The translations under genes and the position numbers were made by a program. Below the pieces are notes generated by a model, which saw nothing but the letters and a program-made list of their open reading frames with translations, had not been told where the DNA came from and did no database searches. DNA of 64,000 bases. It comes from Siphonodentalium dalli (lineage: Eukaryota; Mollusca; Scaphopoda; Gadilida; Siphonodentaliidae). How positions within the stretch are numbered: position 1 is the stretch's first letter; every line of letters begins with the position of its first letter. The stretch lies in assembly GCA_032622095.1 (NCBI GenBank), contig CP136061.1, positions 198,508,935 to 198,572,934 of the forward strand. The letters run 5' to 3'. This document shows, in pieces, positions 45,100-56,842 of the stretch.

Positions 45100-46917
45100 A
45101 TGTTTACGATAATTTGTGAGAGTAGCAACATCAATTGGTCCCACTCAGCTCAGTTTCGAAGGTCTGCATGCCCATTTCCCTTCAGAAACATGGCCAGAAT
45201 CTCAAAAGATGTTTTTAAGGCAAAATTCCATACTTCATCCTTTAAAATGCCTCATAGGGTACTGGGACAACCATAATATAACCTATATTTTTCACTTGAT
45301 TAAGTAACATGTTTAATAACCCAGTAGGTCACAATTTGCTACCTTTTCGGAACAGCAGAGAATAATGTTTGGGATATTATGAAAAATTTACTTGTTGGGT
45401 GCATAAGAAATGTTAGTATTCAATCTATATAACACATAATAGTCAAATTTTGTCATCAACCACAACTTGTATGTGGTTGCATGGCACGCAGCATGGGGCA
45501 ATATTTACCATTTTTCACATTTTGGCCGCCATTTGGAGCCAAAGTGAAAATTTGGGAACCAATGAGTTGGAATATGCATAATAAATGGAATGTTTCACTA
45601 AAATTTCACAGTTCTGCCCATTTCTTGATGAAATATGATAAGAAATCACAATGGTGATTTTGGGAAAATGTTATACCGCTTTCTGTAAAATCGAATTTTT
45701 GAGGGATCACAAGGGTTTCTGACTTCATGAATGGCATATTTCATTGCTCCAATGGTCAGTTAACATGGATAGTACAACATGAAGTGAGAATTCTCAACCA
45801 GTACCAAACAGCATAAACAGATCTTAAAGATATTAGAGAAAACAAATCAAATTTTCCACTTCCAACTGCCATTTTGGCCGCCATTTTTTCAGCCATTTTA
45901 AGCCAAAGTGACAATTTTGGTACTAATGAGTTGGAATATGCATAAAAAATGGAATGCTTCACTAAAATTCCAAAGTTCTGCCTATTTCTTGATGAAGTAT
46001 GACTAGAAATCCCAATGGTAATTTTTGGTAAAATTTTATACCGCTTTCTGTAAAATCGAACTTTTGAGGGATCAGAAGGTTTTATGATCCCATGAATGGA
46101 ATATTTCATTGCTCCAATGGTCAAATAATATGAAAAATACAACATAAAGTCACAATTCTCAACCAGTACCAAACAGCATAAACTGATCTTAAAGACATTA
46201 GAGAAAACAAATCAATTTTTCCACTTCCGGCTGCCATTTTGGGCGCCATTTATGCAGCCATTTAGAGCCAAAGTGACAATTTTGGTACTAATGAGTTGGA
46301 ATATGCATAAGAAATGAAATGTTTTACTAAAATTTCACAGTTCTGCCCATGTCTTGATGAAATATGACTAGAAATCCCAATGGTGATTTTTGGTAAATTT
46401 TATACCGCTTTCTGTAAAATCGAATTTTTGAGGGATCAGAAGGGTTTCTGACATTATGAATGGCATATTTCATTGCTCCAATGGTCAGTTAACATGAACA
46501 ATTCAACATAAAGTCACAATTCTCAACCAGTACCAAACAGCATAAACTGATCTCAAAGATAATAGAGAAAAAAAATCAAATTTTCCACTTCCAGCTGCCA
46601 TTTTGACGGCCATCTTGGACGGTGAGTTCCAATGTTACCCTATAATGGTGGCATTTTATCTTATCTTCACAAAAATGTATACATTTGTATACATATGACA
46701 AGAATGTCTCACTATAATTTGCATCAAACTGAGTCAGTGACCCGTCTGAAAAACGGCGGCCATGTTGGGCGCCATCTTGAATTTAACGGTTCCACTTAAC
46801 CGAAAGCTGGAACCAGCTGGATTATGATCAGGGATATAGTGGACACTATATATGCGAAGTTTGGTGCTTTTATCCGGAAGTGAACGATTCTTCCATTATT
46901 GTGGGTCAAGCGACTCC
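45100..46917 (-). repeat. Right arm of foldback element 2, with an internal triplication
   Basis: Reverse-complement counterpart of the left arm, lengthened because a ~361-bp segment occurs three times in tandem (45522-46600). TTCCACTTCC(A/G)(A/G)CTGCCAT recurs near 45857, 46218 and 46584; each unit carries GAGTTGGAATATGCATAA, TTATACCGCTTTCTGTAAAA and ATTTCATTGCTCCAATGGTC. Confidence 0.8.
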
Positions 46918-47097
46918 ACTACTACACCATATAAGAATTGCGACTATGATATGACGTCACTGTAATTTGTGTTCTTTCTCTTCGTTGTATAGTTATCCCT
47001 ATAGGTAGTTACGATTACGTTTTCGTTTCCCAGGCCCTCTGTGTATGGGAGATGACTCTGAGATAATGTCTTTAAATTGTTATCGCTGGGTTGCCTT

Positions 47098-47472
47098 AAA
47101 GTGATGTTGAACACTCCGGTATGGTGATCAAATAGAAATAGATAATTTTTGAGTAATTTTTACAAATAGTATATCTAAATTGACAACACACACCGTCATT
47201 CTCATATATGAATTAAATGCAGTGACTCTCGTTGGCGAAATCGCTTTCGTTAGTTTATGCGGAGAGATGTGTCCCGAATCGAGTATTAAATATTTACAAT
47301 TGAGCGTAGTTCTTACGAATGATGTTTTCTATGGATTGGTACGATCGATTTGCTTCAAATGTTCGGCGATGTTAATAGAATGTTACATTCCTCCAGTTGC
47401 CATAGCGCCTGAATATTAACTTTATATTAATATTAATCAGTGTCAAGCACCCGAACAGTACATAACATGTCT
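47098..47472 (+). repeat. Inverted-repeat partner A (mate at 55515-55845)
   Basis: Runs TTAAAGTGATGTTGAACACT ... CACACACCGTCATTCTCATA ... GCAGTGACTCTCGTTGGCGA ... TACATTCCTCCAGTTGCCAT ... AGCACCCGAACA ... ATGTCTTTAA. Each of these blocks occurs on the opposite strand at 55515-55845. Both copies start and end with TTAA. The 79-codon ORF inside does not look real. Confidence 0.8.
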
Positions 47473-47728
47473 TTAACTAGAGATCGAGGTTTCACAAAAG
47501 CAAACAAACAATATGTCCAATTTTCATTTATCATTAACCATTGGCCCCGCCCCCAGTCGTTTCATTAATGAGCTTTGATCCCGACCCCTATAGAGTGCTA
47601 CCCAATCTACATGTTCTAATGGAATAGGTAAACATCATAACCCGATTCTTCCCCAGTGATACTAACATTAATATGTATGTTATATATGGCTAGCTCCAGT
47701 ACCACTTGCACTTGCAAACTTTCACGAA

Positions 47729-50700
47729 ATGTCAAAACTATCAGAATCAGCTACCTTTGATAAAATAAGATACACATCTTGGAATGTACAAGGGTTATGC
47801 AGAAAGCTGCAAGATCCATTCTTTCGTATGCAGATAATGAACTATGAATTCATTACATTGGTAGAGACCTGGCATAGCGAACACTCTGACATCGAAATTT
47901 CAGGCTATGAATGTATACATTTACACAGACAAAATGCCGAAAAGAAAAAGGGTGGAATTTCATTTTACTTTCAGTCAAAATTTAAAAAATATGTAAAGAG
48001 ACATTTCACAGTAAGTGATTTTGGTATATGTGTTGAATCTAATGGTGCGCTGATGAAACAATCAGCCAATATTATTTTTGTATCGGTATATATACCTCCA
48101 ATTAATTCCCGTTTTTGGAAATCACGTCACAAAGACGTAGATGCATTTACGTCGATCGAACATGTGCTGACTCAGTATGACGCGAATGAATTAGTTATTT
48201 TGGGCGGAGATCTAAACGCTAGATGTGCTGAATTGCTGGACAATGTTACAGCCGACAATGATACGCACTTATCACTACCAACCGATTATATTGCAGATTC
48301 AGATACCACTAGGACAAGTATGGATACCCATGTAAACACATTTGGTAGACAGTTATTACATTTATGTCAGAGTGCTGGTTTGAGAATAGCAAATGGCAGA
48401 GCCCCTGGCGACCGCCTTGGCCACTTCACTAGTTTTCAATACCAGGGTGCAAGTGTTGTAGATTATATTATCATCTCGGATAGATCTCTTTCGGATATAG
48501 ATTACTTTTGTGTCAAGCTGCCAACGGAATTCTCAGACCACTGTCAATTAACACTCCACCTAAACTACCAATATACGGGTAAAGTTAGCAAGACACCCAA
48601 ATATAAATACACCAAAATAACGCAACTTAAGTGGACATCGGATAGTCCATATAAAGTACAAGAATCAATTACATGCGCAAACATAAAAGAACATATAAAT
48701 AGCTTTAGAATTAGCAACTGCACATGTGACAAACAAGGCGCCATTGCAGTCGCTAGTGACTTATTGAATATAATCTCGCAGGTAAATATAAATGTATGTT
48801 CAGTTAAAAGGATTAAGCATGGATACACACCGCGCAGAAAGAAATGATTTGATAATAGGTGCAAAGAGCTAAAACGATATCTGGATTATGCAATTAAAAA
48901 TATGCGGAAACGTCCAAATGATGACAGATTAAGAAGCATACAGCTAAAATACAGCCATAATGCTAAAAAAGAGTATAAACAGGAATTAAAACGCAAACAC
49001 AAAGCATTCTACGCTGAGCGTTATAACTCTCTTGATAAACTGGAAACTGGAAATCCCCGAGATTATTGGAAGATAGTAGCCAAGTTACGACAGAAAGAGC
49101 GACACTCTGAGGGACCGAACGCGGACGACTTCTTTAAGAAACTGTACTGTCCAAAAATTCCACTACGCACTCTGCCAGAAATAGATATTGAAATTAATGA
49201 CACAATGATTCCTATAAATGACAAAGCTATCACGGCAGATGAGATACTTAAAGTAGTTAGACAGCTAAAACGGTGTAAAGCTATTGGACCTGACCAAATC
49301 TCAAATGACTTACGAAAACAAACTGTCCCCATACTGATCGAAGAATTTGGGAAATTGTTTAATGTTATTTTCATGTCGGGAATTTATCCGCCCGACTGGT
49401 CAAAGTCAATACTTAGTTTGATACACAAAAAAGGATCTACTGATGACCCGAACAATTATCGTGCTATAGCCATTAGCTCATCAGTGGGGAAACTTTTCAA
49501 TAAAATAATCAATGACCGAATAGCTAATCATCTGAATGCAAACAAAATTATTAGCGATAACCAGTTCGGTTTTGTAAAGGAAAAGGCACGATTGACGGTA
49601 TTTTTGTTCTACATTCGGCCATACAAAAATACAAATCACTAGGAAGACCTATATACGCCGCATTTGTCGACTTTAAGAAAGCGTTCGATACCATAAACAG
49701 ACAAATGCTCTTCAATAAGATTAAATCTATTGGAATTTCAGGACAAATTTTACAAATAATTAAATCAATGTATTGCTCAAGTTATTACCGCACACAAACC
49801 AATAAAAGAATTGGTCCCCCATGCCTTTCAACGAAGGGAGTAAGACAGGGATAAGTATTGTCACCTACATTATTCAAAATATATATTGATAATATTAAAA
49901 CAATTTTTGACACAAACTGCGATCCAATAAAACTAGGCGATAGTTCTATAAATCACATCTTATTCGCTGATGACCTAGTTTTAATGTCCGAGAGTCAATC
50001 AGGACTTCAAAGATGCCTCGAACGGCTTGAAGATTTTACACGGGAAAATGAACTAACAATAATGAAGATAAAACTAAATGCATGGTTTTTCGATCTCGAG
50101 CTTCAACACACTTAACAACATTTTCGATAGCAGAAAATAACCTCGAAACGGTTAAGCAATACACATACCTTGGAGTAAAGTTTACATATACTGGGAAATT
50201 TACAAACGCGATATCGGACCTAACTTCGAAAGGTCGCAAAGCTATGTATGCTCTCAGAAATGCATCCGACATCACAGCACCCCTAGCAGTGAGTACATCT
50301 ATGAAATTATATGAGAAGTTAATCAAGCCAATTGTCTTATACGGAAGTGAAATATGTGGAGTGGAAGCAACGTCTAAGAACTACGATAGGCTAGAATGCG
50401 AAAAGTTACACATAAAATTCTCCAAAATAGTATTAGGAGTAGGCAAATATGCATCTAACACTGCAGTTAGGGCGGAATTTGGTAGCTATCCACTTTACAT
50501 CGACGCTATTTGTAGAATGGCCGCATAATTATGCTATTAAAATTTCTAATAATGTTGACAGTAACTTGATCAGAAATGCCGTGATTGAACAACGTTCACC
50601 CGGCGTTCAGAAATCAATATTCAAAACGACGGCAGCATTTGGGTTAAATATCACCGACGGCACACAAGTTGTCAAGAATCTTACTAACTTGAGACAGCAG

Positions 50701-51189
50701 CTACAATCCAACTATCATAACGACTTTATTTTTAATATGAGCGATGAAGCATCTAAAACAGGGAGTAACAAACTACGGACGTATCGCATTTTCAAAACTA
50801 CTTTTCAAATGGAACCATACTTGCTCAATACCCAATACAATGAAGACAAAATAGCATTCACGAGATTAAGAATAAGTAATCACGCCCTAGCGATAGAGCG
50901 TGGTAGACATTATCAACCCCTGATACCCTTACCAGATAGAGTATGTACCTTTTGTTTCAATACAAAAAAGCAAATAGAGGACGAAGTTCACTTCATTATG
51001 GACTGTCCTCTGTACGCGTCAATGAGATCGGAATTATTTTCCATAATGGAAAATAATTACATAAATTTCCAACTATTAGACCAAGAGTATCAATTCATAA
51101 CTATTCTAGAAAACAGATGTCCTCGCATATGTGCGAAAATCTGCAACATGGTTAAACAATTCTTGAAACTCCGAACAGAACAGTGTTAA
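47729..51189 (+). pseudogene. Dead non-LTR retrotransposon (LINE): endonuclease + reverse transcriptase
   Basis: The reading frame opens at 47729 with an APE-type endonuclease: WNVQGL at residue ~18, ETW at ~46, SVYIPP, LGGDLNAR and SDHCQL, the metal-binding and catalytic motifs of the family. A linker and reverse transcriptase follow (GPDQIS, NYRAIAISS, DNQFGF, AFVDFKKAFDT, the catalytic FADDLVL at ~49963, YTYLGV), then a C-terminal region with a CTFC...H...C zinc-knuckle-like motif at ~50950-51010. These proteins nick DNA and copy their own RNA into it. The copy is inactive: in-frame stops at 48845-48847 (TGA) and 49852-49854 (TAA), and frameshifts near 49583, 50060 and 50520. The layout suits a Jockey/CR1/L2-like group; the exact clade is not assigned. 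I see no gag-like first ORF, so it may be 5'-truncated. Confidence 0.93.
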
Positions 51190-51342
51190 ATCATTTCAGA
51201 TTAATGAGCATAATAGATCTGAGAAACAAACCTTATTGAGATATACATTGATTATGGAATTACATATGTATTGTGAATATTATAGGACAGTATGCTTGTA
51301 CTCACATTGATACACCATTATAGGTAGTACGTGGTAGTACCG

Positions 51343-51352
51343 TATATATATA

Positions 51353-51388
<36 letters not shown>
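51343..51388. repeat. (TA)n microsatellite downstream of the LINE
   Basis: Two TA runs of about 16 and 28 bp broken by a TT, about 155 bp after the LINE stop codon. It may be a target region or an expanded tail. Confidence 0.95.
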
Positions 51389-51389
<1 letters not shown>

Positions 51390-51390
<1 letters not shown>

Positions 51391-52445
51391 CTTATTATGA
51401 TTGTATGTTTAAATGTTATAAGATAGCATGCTTAATTTCACATGTATTGTTATAACCAGTATAATGTATTACACTGTTATTGCTATTACACATTATTATT
51501 ATTAACGCCTGTAAGCGGTCATCACCCCCTGTGAACCGGTCCTGCACAGCGAACCAATACATTATATGTTGCGTTTGTTTTAACACCCATTTCGATATAA
51601 TGTTGATATTAAATAATTTATGTATTCGTATCCCATTTTTAACAAGAAAATACTGATTGTCTTTGAAAAAAAATAATATATTCAAATAGACGTCGAATAT
51701 TTCCTTAGTAATTAATTGTTCTCAGATACCTGTATTCTGAACCGCGAGTAATACATTTTGAGTTAACTGCTCTATTACTTAAAGGCACGTGATGCCTTAG
51801 TTGTCGAAAATATTCATATTTGTTCCAATCACCGTAAACAGAAAAAACAATAAAACGCATACAGTTTCGTTCATATATACCATGACCATCGCGTAAACAA
51901 CATGTTATCATAAAGACCTACTATATTGTACCTAAGCAAGAGCCTGATTGTGTTACAGAAGACAGCACAATGCTACTGGCTAATCACACACAAATGGCAT
52001 AAACGCTCTTTATTAGTTCCATATCAGGAATTCACCCACAAAGAACGCTCTTTATGTTTACCATCATAATATAAACAAACATCAGAAAAGTTACTTTTTA
52101 TGCCATTGTTTACATAACAATGGTCAACCATATGACAATAACATACTGTTTATGTGATATTTCTTATTTGTATACGGACAAAGTCTGTCTACATTTTGAT
52201 GTTCTTTCTGTTTGTGGCGGTTTTTGACGGTTGGAAATATTTTCACAGGATACCCACCGCCAAGGCCAACCGTACCTTTAAAGAAACAGTTGAATGATCC
52301 TGCTCGCAGTGGTTAGGGGTACTGTCCGCAGTTATTGCAATATATGAAGTGGTAACGACAGCAGGTGGTTTTGCACCTAGTGGAAATAATGAAAGATTTC
52401 ATTTCGTGTTCTTCTAAAACTGACGTACGCTCTTTTTATTTTCAG
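51390..52445. other. No gene seen
   Basis: ACGCTCTTTAT occurs three times in related contexts (near 52002, 52046 and, elsewhere, 32402), followed by TATCAGGAAT at two of them, suggesting a small interspersed repeat. Nothing else is supported. Confidence 0.4.
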
Positions 52446-52778
52446 AACTTACTGCACGTAATGAATATATACAAATGCTACAATTGTTCAACTAAATTTA
52501 AGCAATTCGATGGTGACATAAAACATTTGTGCATGAGCCACCGGGAGGATGAAGTTAAGTTTAGGCGCCGATTTTCTGAGGACGCAAGCGAGTTTTATCG
52601 CACAAAAACTATTCCTGGCCTCATACCGCTACATCTTAATTCATCTGGGAAACGAATTGTTGCGAACAATAACACCGAGACCGTTTGCGTTTCATTAGAT
52701 GTGTCCAATGACACTAAACGTCTTAAGGCTGGTATGGCCGACGTGATAAAACAACCAGACTCCACATCCAATGTCTAA
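52446..52778 (+). CDS. Exon or small gene with zinc-finger-like N-terminus
   Basis: TTTTTATTTTCAG (AG ends 52445) is a good acceptor. The open frame then runs to a TAA at 52776. If translation starts at ATG 52461 it gives 105 residues: MNIYKCYNCSTKFKQFDGDI, then KHLCMSH and an Arg-rich FRRRF stretch, followed by a polar C-terminus without recognised domains. The C-x2-C...H-x3/4-H spacing (KCYNC...HLCMSH) is C2H2-like and unlike the surrounding AT-rich noise. It could be the first coding exon of a longer gene, a fragment of a transposon-associated zinc-finger protein, or chance. No partner exon is identified. Confidence 0.4.
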   Translation, partial: NLLHVMNIYKCYNCSTKFKQFDGDIKHLCMSHREDEVKFRRRFSEDASEFYRTKTIPGLIPLHLNSSGKRIVANNNTETVCVSLDVSNDTKRLKAGMADVIKQPDSTSNV

Positions 52779-53036
52779 AGATTGTTAGCAATACATGTAC
52801 ATTGTATAATAGCTTAGTATAAGCGTGATATGTTCCCCAGACAAAGGCGGGTAGCTTATTGTACTCCCCTGGCTTGTCCATGGCGCTTTGAAATACCACG
52901 AAGTATTGGATCTATATAATAACCAACACATCCCACATAAAATACACATACGAATGGGCATTGGGCAAAAATAAAATAAAATGGAACGCGATTTAACAGA
53001 GATAGTTTTTAATAGATTGTATTACCACAAACGTAA

Positions 53037-53664
53037 TCACTCGAGTCGATGTCGCGAAAGTCCAGTCCAAAAACTGTCAGATTTGCCACACTCGCATGTA
53101 AGGCTGCTGTTGTTGTGTTTAGCTTTCACGTCGTCGCTCAGACTCTGCCTGTACGAAAACTCAGCTCCGCATGCGTCACATATGTGAGCTGGAACTGCAT
53201 TGCGACATGACTGTTCTCTGACATATCGGCGATAGGAGGTAGGTGATGGAAACTTTGCCTTATATTACACTTCTCACACTGAAAAGGAGTGATGTTTTAG
53301 TGAGCGTTAGTGTGGTGGATCAGCAAAGATTTTCTTATGAACGATTTGTCACACTGACCACACTTGAACTCCTTTTCATTGGAGTGCCGTTTTTGATGGT
53401 TGTTCAGGTTGTCCTGATTAGCAAAGAACTTGCCACGTACCGGTGTTTCGAACGTTTCCGTGCACACTGTACTTCTAACACGACCTAATACCGGGTGCTT
53501 TCTCAGTTTATGCCGCAATAAGGGGTGGTGCCATTGTTTGTCACAGTTCAAAACCTTGTTGCCCTTAGATGTAGATGGCTTGGTGGGAGTTGATGCCCCC
53601 ATGTTCTGTTGTGTGACATCTGCTATATATCCGTCCAATGGCATGTGTTCTTGAGATGCAGTAT
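53037..53664 (-). pseudogene. Broken C2H2 zinc-finger exon
   Basis: On the minus strand a strong acceptor (TTTTTCCCCCCAG, AG at 53666-53665) leads into a frame with finger-like segments: LNCDKQWHHPLLRHKLRKH (first Cys lost), GKFFANQDNLNNHQKRH (zinc Cys lost), and an intact FKCGQCDKSFIRKSLLIHH. The frame then stops (TAA at 53299-53297). Further finger pieces continue in-frame (FQCEKC) and in another frame (ICDACGAEFSYRQSL, then LTCECGKSD) to a TGA at 53039-53037. Lost zinc ligands, a stop and at least one frameshift indicate a decayed zinc-finger gene or retained fragment. Intact C2H2 proteins bind DNA in the nucleus; this copy probably does not. Confidence 0.75.
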
Positions 53665-54677
53665 CTGGGGGGAAAAACGATAAACAGATCTTCAAACAGA
53701 ATACTTTGAAAAAAATGAGCACTAAATTGGAAAAAATCAAACGAAACTGTCAGATTATTTCATTGAAATATCCACAATACACTTATACGATATTTGGCAA
53801 TGCAAATACGTCATTAATTTGCCTCATTTTGTCGCCAATTTGTGTTTCATATTTGTTTTCAAATATCGTATAGTTCTTCTGTCGGTTCTAAAACAATGCG
53901 AAATGTTTAATATGCTCCAGAATAAATCCCACGTGACACGATCAGTACTACTGACTGCTACTACTCGAGTAAAGCCCATTAAATTGATAGTAGACCACCG
54001 TCAGACAGTACCTTTACCACATGCATACGTTATCATTTGGAAGAGCTGGTCACCTGCGAACGTTACCATTGCCAATCTATTGACCTCGATTTTGTGATCC
54101 AGGGAGGCATTGGCCATCAAAAGATTAGTCAATTCGCTTCAGTATCTTTTTAGCGTTACAATGAGTGGATAATCGAAGGACCATGACTTAAACATCCAGG
54201 TTTTTTTTTATTTATTCGTCCGATAGTGAAACTGGTGATAAAAGTCCCATATTCTCAACCAATACTACTTATATGTTTGTAAAACATATAGTTGGTCATC
54301 TGTGGTTTCTTGTATCAAATTCCCTATCGCAAAAAACTCACCCATTATGTCTTTTCTTGTTATATTTGTTTGCTGATGTCAATACTGGATATCGGCTGCT
54401 GTCTTCTAAAACATACCGGTGTGATTGGGGTCACTGCGAACGCGTTCACGTAGTACCACAACCACTGCTACCTCGTTGTGCAGGACCGGTTCACATGGGG
54501 TAGTCATGAATGTAGTTCAAACTAGACGCAATGCATTAGTGCCCCAAGTGACGCCCAAGCGAATTGCGTGTTGTTAAATGTGACACAATCGTTGTGGTTA
54601 AGGACCACCGGTACAATTTTGTAGCCGATAATTTATTACACATTTTAAATTGTATATATGTTTATATTTAACAAGGT
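53665..54677. other. No gene seen
   Basis: Several short ORFs but no splice-supported or conserved-looking coding block, hairpin or tandem repeat. Confidence 0.35.
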
Positions 54678-54935
54678 ATGGCTCACATACTATATGATAT
54701 GACTGATATGAGTAATGGCATATGTACATTATGTGACAAGTTTGTCAGCTGTGTGAACATATATAGCCTATATGTAAATGCGCATATGTGGACTCTTTGT
54801 CCGAGAAATACCCATTCAAGTCAAAGAATTCCGACTGTTAACCTTCATGGAACAGTAAAGAGCATTTATTGTCAGTCTTTAGCTGACGCCGTAAAACATA
54901 AAGAGTTTTTATCTCAATTAATTCGAAAAATTTAA
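54678..54935 (+). CDS. Small uncharacterised ORF (85 codons)
   Basis: ATG at 54678 opens a frame to TAA at 54933. The peptide has a CTLC...H...C arrangement early (GICTLCDKFVSCVNIYSL) and an alpha-helix-like end (LADAVKHKEFLSQLIRKI). Its composition looks more protein-like than neighbouring ORFs and it shares the strand of 52446-52778, so it could be a terminal exon of a zinc-finger-like gene. I recognise no family, and no good acceptor is visible directly before the ATG. Confidence 0.25.
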   Translation: MAHILYDMTDMSNGICTLCDKFVSCVNIYSLYVNAHMWTLCPRNTHSSQRIPTVNLHGTVKSIYCQSLADAVKHKEFLSQLIRKI

Positions 54936-55514
54936 ATCAACCGTTTCGATGAGATGTAATATACTCGCACGTGCATCCACGCCATAATTATATATACTCA
55001 AGGCAGAAAATGTTTTAAGAGAAAAACATCATACATGTAACTAACATACGAACTCGATTGGGTACGGTGTCATGCAGAGCCGTATACATGGTTTCTGTCG
55101 ATGATATATGTACGTTGGACGACATAATAGTTATTGTCGAACAGTTAAAAGCACACAAACTCACAATAAAATGGACAAATTAAGTTGGATGTCATTACTC
55201 GATTGTGCCATTACGTGAACCAATGTGATTTTTGTTTGCTTTACATCTAAGTACAATATATACATGATACATAGTTATATTCCTTGGTAGACCCATAATT
55301 TCAAAACAACTTTGCACATTGAATTCATCCAACGATCCCGTCTAGTAAAAAAGCGTCATGTTACCGTCATCCAAAATCAGTATATGATAGAGATCGTTCC
55401 GAATTATGAATATTCAACTTAAACTGTGGATGGTTTCGTGGATAGTCGCTATGCCTGTATAGTACAAATTATGTTTATTGCAAGTATTGTTCCTTTTTTT
55501 ATTTGATTGGTAAG
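54936..55514. other. No gene seen
   Basis: AT-rich, no supported exon or repeat before the inverted-repeat partner B. Confidence 0.35.
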
Positions 55515-55845
55515 CTTAAAGACATATTATATACTTGTTCGGGTGCGTGAAACTGGTAAGTTAGTATCAATGCACTATGCCAACTGGAGGAATGTACCAT
55601 TCTACTAACAACGCCGAAAATCTTACTACGCTCAATTGTAAATATTTACTGTTCGATTCGGGACGCATCTATCGGCGATTTCGTCATCGAGAGTCACTGC
55701 ATTTAATTAAGATATAAGAATGACGGTGTGTGTTGTCAATTTGGATATAATATTTGTAAACTTTACTACTTTGAACAAGATTGTTCTCCATTTATATTTG
55801 ATCACCCTAGCGGAGTGTTTCATATCACTTTAACGTTAACTAATG
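55515..55845 (-). repeat. Inverted-repeat partner B (mate at 47098-47472)
   Basis: Minus strand reads TTAAAGTGATATGAAACACT ... AACACACACCGTCATTCTTA ... ATGCAGTGACTCTCGATGAC ... TACATTCCTCCAGTTGGCAT ... CACCCGAACAAGT ... ATGTCTTTAA. Identity to partner A is moderate (many substitutions, some indels). Confidence 0.8.
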
Positions 55846-56506
55846 CAATTTTGACAAATTTAGTGTCAAATCGGACAGAGAAACTTTAAGTGTACACATG
55901 TGGTACTTACCATATACAATTTCAATCACGCCCACTAAGACCTTGAAATTCCATCCAAAATGAAACATTTGTCATATCCAAGAGAAAAACATTAAAATTA
56001 GATTTAAATGTTTATTCCATAATGTCGACGCATTCGATAATGTTCTGTTGTCAGTATACTAGATACATATGGGCTCGTACGTAACGCAGATAAATCAATA
56101 ACCTTGTGTGATGCGAACTTCTCGGGACTCAGCCGCTGCACATATTACGTCTAATGACATGCCGCGGTGGGTAGATCCATACAACTGCGCTATATAGATT
56201 TTTGTTGTGCAATAATCGTATGTGATATTTATAGTGCAGAAAACTCATGCATGTGAATTCTTCCAAACCTTTTGGACCGGGTGCTAATTCAGAGATGTCA
56301 CTAAAGCTCAAACTTTAAGTTACCATTGTAACACTTCAATTTTGTCATTGAACCATTAATGAAATTAATATTTTCATGACAAATGGTACATGTACTAGTA
56401 TGTTAGCAATTGTGTTGTATCAATAGATACTTGGATACGCCTGTTAGTGTTATGTTTGGGTGAATTCTTTAGACAACTCTTTGTTGATTAGCTTTATTGT
56501 TTCAGC
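55846..56506. other. No gene seen
   Basis: No repeat structure or exon supported. Ends with TATTGTTTCAG, an acceptor-like sequence just before the ORF at 56507. Confidence 0.35.
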
Positions 56507-56842
56507 ATGCCACATACTAGGATGAGGGCAACGGTTGCTGCGGTTTTGTCCAAGGTAGTGACAATGACAGGGGGAAGACCTCGTCGGTCCGTTGCATCTG
56601 TGGCATCAGTTGCTGCGGCATCGTTAGATGTGACAACGACAGCCCCCATTACTACGGTCACTGCAGCTGATAGACTCGTGCTTTCTATGGCGTGTTCCCG
56701 GTCAGGGCCTGTTTTATCTATTCCTGTGCCTTATCATGTGGCGGCACCAATGTCTACCTTCCACCAACAAGGGAACATACCGGGGCATGTCTTGTCTATG
56801 CCGGTGCTTCAGCGGGTGGCGGCTCCTGCACATATCACATAG
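56507..56842 (+). CDS. Uncharacterised ORF running into a 78-bp minisatellite
   Basis: A TTTATTGTTTCAG acceptor-like run lies directly before ATG 56507. The 111-codon frame is Ala/Val/Thr/Ser-rich with basic patches (MPHTRMRATVAAVLSKVV...). Its last third is two units of the tandem repeat (..GHVLSMPVLQRVAAP..), where the next unit brings a TAG. The same repeat read in another frame (from 56692) stays open for 178 codons as GASAGGGSCTYHLAAGQH units. I recognise no family. It may be an unexpressed repeat. Confidence 0.25.
   Translation: MPHTRMRATVAAVLSKVVTMTGGRPRRSVASVASVAAASLDVTTTAPITTVTAADRLVLSMACSRSGPVLSIPVPYHVAAPMSTFHQQGNIPGHVLSMPVLQRVAAPAHIT

Larger units (their letters stand above)
41974..46917. 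mobile_element. Foldback element 2, ~4.9 kb, same family as 4122-8053
   Basis: The outer ends are inverted copies: ATCGTTCACTT(T/C)(T/C)GGATA followed by AAAGCA(T/C)CAAACTT at about 41990-42025 and, reversed, 46862-46891. A second inverted pair is AGCTGGTTCCAG. Arms 41974-43300 and 45100-46917 resemble the arms of element 1, and the core 43330-45065 is the same ~42-bp tandem repeat. No transposase-like ORF is present. This copy keeps terminal sequence that element 1 lacks, so element 1 may be end-deleted. Confidence 0.8.

Noticed and set aside
47180-47419. 79-codon ORF MTTHTVILIYELNAVTLVGE... as a gene
   Set aside because: It lies wholly inside one copy of an inverted repeat, and the other copy (55515-55845) does not preserve the frame.
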